The notes under the pieces are model-generated. The model was not told where the DNA came from. It made no database searches and worked only from the letters and a program-made list of their open reading frames with translations. Made by a program: the position numbers and the translations under genes. Shown here one piece after another: positions 1 to 5,492 of a DNA stretch of 5,515 bases. This DNA is from Methanobacteriota archaeon (GTDB taxonomy: Archaea > Thermoplasmatota > Thermoplasmata > RBG-16-68-12), in the NCBI GenBank assembly GCA_005878995.1, contig VBME01000050.1, positions 1 to 5,515 of the forward strand, given 5' to 3'. Numbering within the stretch: position 1 is the first letter of the stretch; each line of letters opens with the position of its first letter.

Positions 1-1
1 G

Positions 2-427
2 ACCGCGATTTCCCGGGACGATGGCCTCGAGCTCCGAGATTGCTACATCGTCGCAGCGGTCCGATGCGCCCCGCCTGCGAACAAGCCGACCCGTGCGGAG
101 TTCGCCCGGTGCCAGCCGTATCTGGAGCGGGAAGCGATGCTCCTCCCGAACTTGAGGGTCGTCGTGGCGCTCGGCGGGGTTGCGATGGCGCGCTTCCTCA
201 GCGCGTGGCGGGCGACCGGACACGCGGTTCCCACGCCGGCGCCAAAGTTCCGCCATGGGGCGATTTACTCCTTGTCTCCCATCACCCTGATCGCATCGTA
301 CCATCCGAGTCAGCGGAACACCCAGACGGGCCTCCTTAGGGAGGGGATGTTCAACAGCATCTTCCGATCCGCGCGGCGGATTCTGGAGGGGGCCAGCGAT
401 TCCGGACGCCCGCACTCGGTTGGTTAA
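2..427 (+). CDS. Uracil-DNA glycosylase, family 5 (UdgB type), 5' end outside the window
   Basis: This is the C-terminal 141 residues of a monofunctional DNA glycosylase that removes uracil, and in this family often other deaminated bases, from DNA to begin base-excision repair. The reading frame is open from the window edge, so the true start lies upstream; family members are roughly 200-230 residues, so about 80 residues, including the GEAPG-like motif 1 and the first cysteine pair, are probably missing. Visible hallmarks are VRCAPP (Cys22 of the fragment) and FARCQPYLE (Cys37), the second pair of iron-sulfur ligands with 14 residues between them; the core strand LRVVVALGG (about 51-59); and the motif HPSQRNTQTG starting at residue 101, the active-site HPS..N loop typical of family 5. 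The call rests on these motifs. A 13-residue polar tail follows the last conserved helix and ends at TAA. The next gene, on the same strand, starts 69 bases later from what looks like its own promoter. Confidence 0.88.
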   Translation, partial: TAISRDDGLELRDCYIVAAVRCAPPANKPTRAEFARCQPYLEREAMLLPNLRVVVALGGVAMARFLSAWRATGHAVPTPAPKFRHGAIYSLSPITLIASYHPSQRNTQTGLLREGMFNSIFRSARRILEGASDSGRPHSVG

Positions 428-444
428 CCTTGTTTAAGGTTGAT
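423..444 (+). terminator. Inverted repeat overlapping the glycosylase stop codon, possible terminator
   Basis: AACCTT (426-431) and AAGGTT (436-441) form a perfect 6-bp stem around a GTTT loop. Three further pairs, two of them wobble (423-425 with 442-444), extend it to 9 bp. The arm includes the TAA stop of the glycosylase gene, so the structure could end or stabilise its transcript. The stem is AT-rich and has no long U-tract after it, so it could equally be a protein-binding palindrome upstream of the next gene or chance. Confidence 0.3.
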
Positions 445-460
445 ATAGGCCTCCTCGGTG

Positions 461-474
461 CCAAAAGGCTTTAC
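461..474 (+). promoter_or_regulatory. Archaeal BRE/TATA promoter for the GTPase gene
   Basis: CCAAAA (461-466) resembles a TFB recognition element and GGCTTTAC (467-474) a TATA-like box. The centre of the box is about 26 bases before the GTG at 497, the standard archaeal spacing to the transcription start, so the mRNA would begin at or within a base or two of the start codon. The bases just before GTG contain no Shine-Dalgarno-like sequence, in line with a leaderless transcript. AT-rich TTTAAG (433-438) and GATATA (442-447) further upstream are weaker alternatives that would give a leader of roughly 25-35 bases. Confidence 0.5.
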
Positions 475-496
475 TGCTCCCGCGGCTCCCTGACCC

Positions 497-1819
497 GTGC
501 CGGAGCCGCGCAAGGTCATCATCCTCGGCGCCGCGGGCCGGGATTTTCACAACTTCAACGTCATCTTCCGGAACGATTCGTCGTTCCGCGTCGTCGCGTT
601 CACGGCCACGCAGATCCCCGGAATCGAGGGCCGCAAGTACCCCGCCTCCCTTGCGGGGCCGCTCTACCCGGATGGGATCCCGATCTTCCCGGAAGAGGAC
701 CTCCCTCGGCTGATCGCGAAGCACGGCATCCAGACGTGCCTCTTCGCTTATTCCGACGTCGAGTACGGCTACCTCGGCCACCGGATCGCCCTCGCGAACG
801 CGGCGGGAGCCGACTTCCGGCTCCTCGGGGCGCAGGAGACGATGCTCAAAGCGAAGGTGCCCGTCGTCGCCATCTGCGCGGTCCGGACCGGGAGCGGCAA
901 GAGCCAGACGACGCGGCGCGTGGCCAGCATCCTGCGCGCGGCCGGGAAGAAGGTCGTCGTGATTCGCCACCCGATGCCGTACGGCGACCTCGCCTCGCAG
1001 GCGGTCGAGCGATTCGCGACGTACGAGGATCTGGACAAGTACCAGACGACGATCGAGGAACGCGAAGAATACGAGCCGCACATCGACAAAGGCACCGTCG
1101 TCTACGCCGGCGTCGACTACGAGAAAATCTTGCGGCAAGCGGAGACCGAGGCGGAGATCCTCCTCTGGGACGGCGGGAACAACGACACCCCGTTCCTCAA
1201 GCCGGACCTCCTCCTGGTCGTCGCGGACCCGCTCCGACCCGGCCACGAACTGTCGTACTACCCGGGCGAAACGAACGTCCGCATGGCAGACGTCGTCGTC
1301 GTCAACAAGGTCGATACCGCGACTCCGGAAAACGTGGAGATCGTGAAGCGCAACGTCCGTACCGTGAATCCGGACGTCGTCATCGTCGAGGCCGCCTCGC
1401 CAATCACCCCGGACGACACGGTGCAGATTCGCGGGAAGCGGGTCCTCGCGATCGAGGACGGCCCAACCCTCACCCACGGCGGCATGGAGTACGGCGCCGC
1501 CTACATCGCGGCGCAGCGGTTCGGTGCCGCGGAGATCGTGAGCGCCGTGAACCATGCGGTGGGCTCGATCAAGGAGACGTACAAGAAGTACCCGAACTCC
1601 CGAAAGATCTTGCCCGCGATGGGTTACGGCCCGAAGCAGATCAAGGAGCTGGAGGAGACGATCGACGCAACGCCCTGCGACCTGGTCCTGAGCGGCACGC
1701 CGATCGATCTGAGCCGCGTGCTCAAGACGAAGAAACCCGTGGTCCACGTGCGATACGAGCTCGACGAGATCGGCCACCCGAACCTCGAGGACGTGCTCAG
1801 GGACTGGGAGCTGATTTGA
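497..1819 (+). CDS. Cyclic 2,3-diphosphoglycerate synthetase-like P-loop GTPase
   Basis: This 440-residue soluble protein belongs to the predicted-GTPase family often annotated as cyclic 2,3-diphosphoglycerate synthetase. The named activity would be ATP-dependent cyclisation of 2,3-diphosphoglycerate to the compatible solute cDPG, but homologues occur where cDPG is not known, so the substrate is uncertain. Seen directly: an N-terminal GAAGRDFHNF segment (11-20); conserved TQIPGIEGRKYP (38-49); a degenerate P-loop RTGSGKSQT (130-138), with Lys135 and Ser136 but no leading Gly; HPMPYGDL (158-165); WDGGNND (224-230); DPLRPGHE (244-251); NKVD (270-273), the guanine-specificity motif; and DGPTLTHGG (321-329). 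There is no signal peptide or membrane segment. The GTG start is chosen because the conserved region begins directly after it and an archaeal promoter sits 26 bases upstream. The length is close to that usual for the family. Family assignment is strong; the biochemical function is only a transfer from the family name. Confidence 0.85.
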   Translation: MPEPRKVIILGAAGRDFHNFNVIFRNDSSFRVVAFTATQIPGIEGRKYPASLAGPLYPDGIPIFPEEDLPRLIAKHGIQTCLFAYSDVEYGYLGHRIALANAAGADFRLLGAQETMLKAKVPVVAICAVRTGSGKSQTTRRVASILRAAGKKVVVIRHPMPYGDLASQAVERFATYEDLDKYQTTIEEREEYEPHIDKGTVVYAGVDYEKILRQAETEAEILLWDGGNNDTPFLKPDLLLVVADPLRPGHELSYYPGETNVRMADVVVVNKVDTATPENVEIVKRNVRTVNPDVVIVEAASPITPDDTVQIRGKRVLAIEDGPTLTHGGMEYGAAYIAAQRFGAAEIVSAVNHAVGSIKETYKKYPNSRKILPAMGYGPKQIKELEETIDATPCDLVLSGTPIDLSRVLKTKKPVVHVRYELDEIGHPNLEDVLRDWELI

Positions 1820-1822
1820 GAC

Positions 1823-2131
1823 TCAGGTCCGGACGCGGGCCCACGGAACCTTCGTCGGGTTGAGCCGGTAGTAATCGTAGAGGATTGCAACCGCCAAGGC
1901 CAGGATGAAGAGGACCCAGTCGACCACGTTCGCTACCGAGAACAGGAAACCGGTCGCCGCCGCCGGGACTAAGACGATCGCCAGGAACAAGGTCCATACG
2001 ACGCCTCGGACGAACGCGCGTCTTGGGTTGTGTCCGAGTCGCTCGAAGATTTCCGGGACGACCACGAACGGGAGGAGGATCGCCGCGAAGGTGGCGGCAA
2101 CGATCCAAACGGTCGTCGCGGTGTCCGCCAT
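1823..2131 (-). CDS. Small three-helix membrane protein, function unknown
   Basis: I do not recognise a family for this 102-residue protein. It has three clear hydrophobic segments: about residues 7-26, 44-65 and 68-86. The loop between the first two (EIFERLGHNPRRAFVRG) and the C-terminal tail (YRLNPTKVPWARVRT) are basic, so the positive-inside rule predicts an outside N-terminus and a cytoplasmic C-terminus; the second and third helices form a tight hairpin through SVAN. The ATG at 2131 is preferred because residues upstream in the frame (…CRFEAVARKA) are antisense to the divergent control region, and because a promoter-like element lies about 31 bases before it. No cysteine, metal-binding or enzymatic motif is visible. 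Its stop codon lies three bases from that of the convergent GTPase gene. Consistent hydrophobic helices with charged loops make it likely to be real, unlike the long antisense frames elsewhere in this GC-rich DNA. Confidence 0.72.
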   Translation of the reverse strand: MADTATTVWIVAATFAAILLPFVVVPEIFERLGHNPRRAFVRGVVWTLFLAIVLVPAAATGFLFSVANVVDWVLFILALAVAILYDYYRLNPTKVPWARVRT

Positions 2132-2158
2132 GGCCTTCCGCGCAACGGCCTCGAACCG

Positions 2159-2172
2159 GCAAAAGGTTTCGG
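2159..2172. promoter_or_regulatory. Candidate two-way promoter between membrane protein and dehydrogenase-hydratase genes
   Basis: The near-symmetrical AT-rich island GCAAAAGGTTTCGG is the best promoter-like element in the 109-base divergent gap. Read on the - strand it gives CCGAAA (BRE-like) followed by CCTTTTGC, centred about 31 bases before the membrane-protein ATG, so the transcript would have a leader of only a few bases. Read on the + strand it gives GCAAAA then GGTTTCGG, close to the CCAAAAGGCTTTAC element before the GTPase gene; it would start transcription near 2194 and leave a leader of about 47 bases for the gene at 2241. There GGAG (2228-2231), 9 bases before the ATG, could serve as a ribosome-binding site. 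CTTAAG (2198-2203) is an alternative TATA-like box for the + gene. The + strand reading is the weaker one. Confidence 0.35.
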
Positions 2173-2240
2173 TCGGCCTCCCGAGCCCGGACCATGTCTT
2201 AAGCTCCGCTCGCGCTATCCGTCCGGCGGAGCGGCGGCCC

Positions 2241-4181
2241 ATGAAAATCGCGGTCATTGGGGCTGGGGAGATGGGCCACGGCATTGCGGAGCTCGCGGCG
2301 CTCCACGGCCACGAAGTCCGGATGCGGGACATCAAGCCGGAGTACATTGACCGCGGGATGGAACGGATCCGCTGGTCCCTCGACAAGCTCGTGGGAAAGA
2401 ACCAGCTCAAACGGGAACAGGCGGACGAAGCGCTCGCGCGCATTCACGGCACCCTCGACGTGCGAGAAGCGTGTCGCGAGGCGGACATCGCGATCGAGGC
2501 AGTCTTCGAGGACCCTGAACTGAAGAAGAAAGTCTTCCTCGAGCTCGATCAGGCGGCCCCAGAGAAGACGATCTTCGCGTCCAATACGTCCGCGCTGCCA
2601 ATTACAGGGATGGCCCGCGCGACGAAGCGTCCTCAGAAGGTCGTGGGGATGCATTTCTTCAACCCGCCGATGCTCATGCAACTCGTGGAGGTCATCCGGG
2701 CCGACACGACGAGCGATGCGACCCTCCAGGCGGCCGTCGACCTCGCGACCTCCTTCGGGAAAACCGTCGTCGTCGTGAAGAAGGACGTGCCCGGATTCAT
2801 CACGACCCGCGTCCTCGGACCGTACTTCGAAGAGGCCGCGCGGATCCACGAAACGGAGGGCGTCCCAATCCAGACGATCGACGCCGCGATGCGATTCCGC
2901 GCGGGCTTCCCGATGGGGCCGTTCGAGCTCGCGGACCAGGTCGGCGTGGACGTGCTGCACCACCTGATCATGAACGCCGGTCGCCCGATGCCGCGATCCG
3001 TGCAGGACCTCATCGACGCAAAGAAGGTGGGCCGCAAGGTCGGGGCCGGCTTTTACGAGTACGGCGAGGGCCGCCCCAAACTCACGCCCGACATGGGCCA
3101 AGCGTTCGACCCGCTCCGAATCCTCGCGCCGATGATCAACGAGGCGGCGGAACTCGTCGCGATGGACGTCGCGAGCGCCGCGGCCATCGACGAGGCGATG
3201 CGCCTTGGTACCGCGTTTCCCAAAGGCCCCCTCGCGACCGCGGATGATCTCGGGATTGATGTCGTCGTCGCGGCACTGAAAACCCGCAAGGGCCAGAAGC
3301 CTGCAAGGCTTCTCTCGGAGATGGTGGCTCGCGGTGACATCGGGGTGAAGTCGGGAAAAGGATTCTACGATCACCGTTCGGGAGGTCGCACGACGACGTA
3401 CGAGACGCTCCTCGTCACGCGAGACGCGGCGACGCACGTGGCAACGGTCACGATCAACCGGGCGGACCGGCTCAATACGTTGACCCCCCAGGTCTTCGAG
3501 GAGCTCGAGGTAGCGCTCGCGGCCCTCGAAAACGACGACGATGTGCGATGTCTTGTCCTGACGGGCGCCGGAGACCGCTCCTTCAGCGCCGGAGCCGACC
3601 TGACGTCGTTCGGCGACATCACGAAGGCGTTCAAGGTGTGGCGTTTCTCGCGGCGGTCGGAGGAGATCATGAGCCGCCTCGCGAATTTCCCGAAGCCGAC
3701 GATCGCCGCAATCAACGGACACTGTTTCGGCGGGGGCCTCGAGCTTGCGCTCGCTTGCGACTTCCGGATCGCCGCGAGCCGGGCAAAGCTCGGACAGACC
3801 GAGGTGACCCTTGGTCTCGTTCCCGGAGCGGGTGGGACTCAGCGGCTTGTACGGGTCTTGGGCCAGGCGAAAGCGAAGGAGCTCGTCTTCCTCGGGTCCC
3901 GACTCACCGCCGAGGAGGCGGCCGCGATCGGCCTCGTGACCAAGGCGGTGACGAACGAGGCCTTTGCCGCGGAAGTTCGTTCGTTCGCGGAAAAACTCGC
4001 GAAGCAGGCCCCGATCGCGATTCGCCTAGCGAAAGCCCTCCTCAACCGAAGCGACATGCCGATCGACGCGGCTCTCGAGATGGAGGCGATGGCGTTCGGC
4101 CTCGTCTCCTCGACCGAGGACATCTACGAAGGCCTCCAGGCCTTCATGGAAAAGCGGGAGCCGAAGTTCAAGGGCGAGTGA
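2241..4181 (+). CDS. 3-hydroxyacyl-CoA dehydrogenase / enoyl-CoA hydratase fusion
   Basis: This 646-residue cytoplasmic enzyme combines two beta-oxidation steps: hydration of trans-2-enoyl-CoA and NAD-dependent oxidation of (S)-3-hydroxyacyl-CoA. Residues 1-183 form the Rossmann domain, with GAGEMGHGIA (7-16), SNTSALP (114-120, catalytic Ser117), HFFNPP (His138) and LVEV (Glu150). The helical dehydrogenase domain follows (about 184-273, MGPFELAD at 225-232, GAGFYEY at 268-274). A second, diverged copy of it lies at about 294-377 (KGPLATADDLG, GKGFYDH). The crotonase domain runs from about 387 to the end and keeps both catalytic glutamates: GGGLELA (Glu501) and GQTEV (Glu521), plus the oxyanion-hole segment FSAGADL (448-454). 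The dehydrogenase-first order is archaeal; bacterial FadB is reversed. One oddity is PGFITTR (184-190), with Thr189 where the family has an active-site Asn. The start MKIAVIGAG fits the family exactly. It may serve fatty or branched acid degradation, or crotonyl-CoA conversion in a carbon-fixation or butanoate pathway; the sequence does not decide. Confidence 0.93.
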   Translation: MKIAVIGAGEMGHGIAELAALHGHEVRMRDIKPEYIDRGMERIRWSLDKLVGKNQLKREQADEALARIHGTLDVREACREADIAIEAVFEDPELKKKVFLELDQAAPEKTIFASNTSALPITGMARATKRPQKVVGMHFFNPPMLMQLVEVIRADTTSDATLQAAVDLATSFGKTVVVVKKDVPGFITTRVLGPYFEEAARIHETEGVPIQTIDAAMRFRAGFPMGPFELADQVGVDVLHHLIMNAGRPMPRSVQDLIDAKKVGRKVGAGFYEYGEGRPKLTPDMGQAFDPLRILAPMINEAAELVAMDVASAAAIDEAMRLGTAFPKGPLATADDLGIDVVVAALKTRKGQKPARLLSEMVARGDIGVKSGKGFYDHRSGGRTTTYETLLVTRDAATHVATVTINRADRLNTLTPQVFEELEVALAALENDDDVRCLVLTGAGDRSFSAGADLTSFGDITKAFKVWRFSRRSEEIMSRLANFPKPTIAAINGHCFGGGLELALACDFRIAASRAKLGQTEVTLGLVPGAGGTQRLVRVLGQAKAKELVFLGSRLTAEEAAAIGLVTKAVTNEAFAAEVRSFAEKLAKQAPIAIRLAKALLNRSDMPIDAALEMEAMAFGLVSSTEDIYEGLQAFMEKREPKFKGE

Positions 4182-4183
4182 GT

Positions 4184-4211
4184 TCGGTTATGGTCAGTCA
4201 GCCATAATCGG
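4184..4211. terminator. Hairpin between convergent genes, likely two-way transcription end
   Basis: TCGGTTATGG (4184-4193) pairs along its full length with CCATAATCGG (4202-4211), a 10-bp stem with two G-U pairs, around the 8-base loop TCAGTCAG. It fills most of the 34 bases between the stop codons of the fusion gene (+) and the racemase-like gene (-). Being nearly symmetrical, it could act on both transcripts. No strong U-tract flanks it, and archaeal termination usually depends on U-runs, so mRNA 3'-end protection or a protein site are alternatives. Confidence 0.45.
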
Positions 4212-4215
4212 CGCA

Positions 4216-5400
4216 TCATTTCGCGATGACGTTGTTCTTCGCAAAGGCACCGATTTGCCGCGAAGAGTATCCCAGCGACCTCAGGATTGCCTCCGTATCC
4301 TGGCCTTTTGTCGGGACGCGCGCGGGGTTTCGTGTCTCCGTTGCCGTGTGCTTCGCGGGGTGGGCGATGACTCGGAGTTTGCCCACTCCGGGCACCTCGA
4401 CCGCGGGTAGGAGGCCGCGGGCTTTCACCTGCGGGTCGTTCACGACCTCGGGCATCCGCCGCACGCCTGCGATGGGAAGCGCCTCGGCGAAAAACATCGA
4501 CTCCCATTCAGCGAGCGTCCGTTCTCGAAATCTCGCCGCGAGCGTTTCCGCCACGGCGCCTCGCTCCGCCGCTTCGACGAACTGTTTTCCGGAGAGTTCC
4601 GGTGCCCCGATGAGTTCGCACATCCGCTCCCAGAACTTCGGTTCGACCGCGGCGACGGAGAGCCATCCGTCATCTTTCGTCTCGTAGAGGCTGTAGAACG
4701 GGAAGCTCCCGGTGATGAGGGTCTCTCCCGCCACGGGTTCTTCGCCCGTCGCGAAGAATCGCGCGAGACCGAGGACCAACAGAGTAACCGCGGTGTCGTA
4801 GATGGCGACGTCGATGAATTCGCCGCGGCCGGTCCGGTCGCGGGTGCGGAGCGACGCGAGGATCGCCAACGCCGCGTTGAAGCCGCCCGCCAAGTCCGCG
4901 ACCGGGACGCTGGGGATTGCGGGCCGTCGTTCATCCCGGTTCCGCGAGACCGACAGGATGCCTGCGAGCGCTTCGAAGTTGATGTCGTGGCCGGGGAGGT
5001 CCTTGTACGGCCCATTCTGGCCGAACCCGGAGAACGAACAATAGATCAGCTTCGGGTTCAACATCGCGAGGGCGTCGTAGTCCGCACCGAGACGTGCCAT
5101 GACCCCGGGCCGGAACTGCTCCACGAGGATGTCCGCGTGGCCCGCGAGCTTCCGGAGGATCTCCTGGCCCTCGGCTGTCTTCAAGTCGACCGCGAGGGAA
5201 CGCTTGCCGCGGTTCACCATCACGAACGGATAGGAGACGTCGTGGATGATCGGAGGGACGGATCGCATGTAGTCGCCGAGTTTCGGGTCTTCGATCTTGA
5301 TCACGTCCGCGCCGAGGTTCGCGAGGAGCTGCGTGCAAAATGGCCCCGGAAGGAGCCGCGTGAAGTCGAGGACGACGATCCCTTCGAGGGGTGCGGCCAT
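4216..5400 (-). CDS. CaiB/BaiF family III protein, probable alpha-methylacyl-CoA racemase
   Basis: This 394-residue protein belongs to the CoA-transferase family III fold, whose members form interlocked dimers and either move CoA between acids or epimerise 2-methylacyl-CoAs. N-terminal marks are PLEGIVVLDFTRLLPGP (4-20) and LGADVIKIEDP (29-39); NRGKRSLAVDLK (63-74) and EQFRPGVMARLG (94-105) follow. Residues matching the racemase catalytic set (His126, Asp156 and Glu241 of the mycobacterial enzyme, as I recall the numbering) are present in order and at nearly the same spacing: GHDINF (His138), VADLAGG (Asp169) and AVEPKFW (Glu253). The segments around them resemble the racemases more than formyl-CoA or carnitine CoA-transferases, but a transferase on an unknown acid remains possible. 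The ATG at 5400 is chosen over an upstream in-frame one at 5493: the conserved region begins directly after it, the upstream residues are basic and unstructured, and a promoter lies 27 bases before it. It converges on the dehydrogenase-hydratase gene, suggesting a shared role in acyl-CoA breakdown. Confidence 0.85.
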   Translation of the reverse strand: MAAPLEGIVVLDFTRLLPGPFCTQLLANLGADVIKIEDPKLGDYMRSVPPIIHDVSYPFVMVNRGKRSLAVDLKTAEGQEILRKLAGHADILVEQFRPGVMARLGADYDALAMLNPKLIYCSFSGFGQNGPYKDLPGHDINFEALAGILSVSRNRDERRPAIPSVPVADLAGGFNAALAILASLRTRDRTGRGEFIDVAIYDTAVTLLVLGLARFFATGEEPVAGETLITGSFPFYSLYETKDDGWLSVAAVEPKFWERMCELIGAPELSGKQFVEAAERGAVAETLAARFRERTLAEWESMFFAEALPIAGVRRMPEVVNDPQVKARGLLPAVEVPGVGKLRVIAHPAKHTATETRNPARVPTKGQDTEAILRSLGYSSRQIGAFAKNNVIAK

Positions 5401-5423
5401 CGGCCGTGCAAGCCGCGGCGTGG

Positions 5424-5437
5424 GTATCAATCTTCGG
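5424..5437 (-). promoter_or_regulatory. Archaeal BRE/TATA promoter for the racemase-like gene
   Basis: Read on the - strand, CCGAAG (5437-5432) is followed by ATTGATAC (5431-5424). The centre of the box lies about 27 bases before the ATG at 5400, so the transcript would be leaderless; the bases before the ATG show no Shine-Dalgarno sequence. The element supports the start at 5400, because a transcript beginning there cannot include the upstream in-frame codons. Confidence 0.5.
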
Positions 5438-5444
5438 GCAGACT

Positions 5445-5460
5445 GGCGAACCTTCTTATC
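5445..5460 (+). promoter_or_regulatory. Candidate promoter for the gene starting at the right edge
   Basis: GGCGAA (5445-5450) followed by CCTTCTTATC (5451-5460) has the BRE plus TATA arrangement on the + strand. The predicted start of transcription is about 5481-5484, downstream of the ATG at 5475 and about 10 bases before the ATG at 5493. It lies back to back with the - strand promoter, only seven bases away, so the two genes may be controlled together. Confidence 0.4.
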
Positions 5461-5492
5461 TCGCGCGCCCCTTGATGCCGGTCGAGAAGGCA

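Noticed and set aside
40..339. 99-codon + strand frame within the glycosylase gene
   Set aside because: It is out of frame with the conserved cysteines and the HPSQRN motif and resembles no protein family.
1291..1308. Tandem GTC triplets, seen again near 2767 and 3259
   Set aside because: They encode buried Val runs (VVVV) in beta strands under a strong GTC preference; they are codon usage, not a microsatellite.
430..1863. Long open frames overlapping the GTPase gene: a 477-codon + strand frame and a 447-codon - strand frame
   Set aside because: Their products are Arg/Pro/Gly- or Asp/Arg/Val-rich with no fold-like pattern, as expected of off-frame reading of GC-rich DNA. The GTPase frame carries conserved motifs throughout.
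1905..2240. N-terminal extension of the dehydrogenase-hydratase frame by 112 residues
   Set aside because: The frame happens to stay open through the small membrane-protein gene on the other strand. The extension is low in hydrophobic order, and the family begins exactly at MKIAVIGAG.
2199..3722. 507-codon - strand frame opposite the dehydrogenase-hydratase gene
   Set aside because: The product is dominated by Arg, Asp, Glu and His with no motif, and it mirrors a gene with clear catalytic residues. It is a codon-bias shadow.
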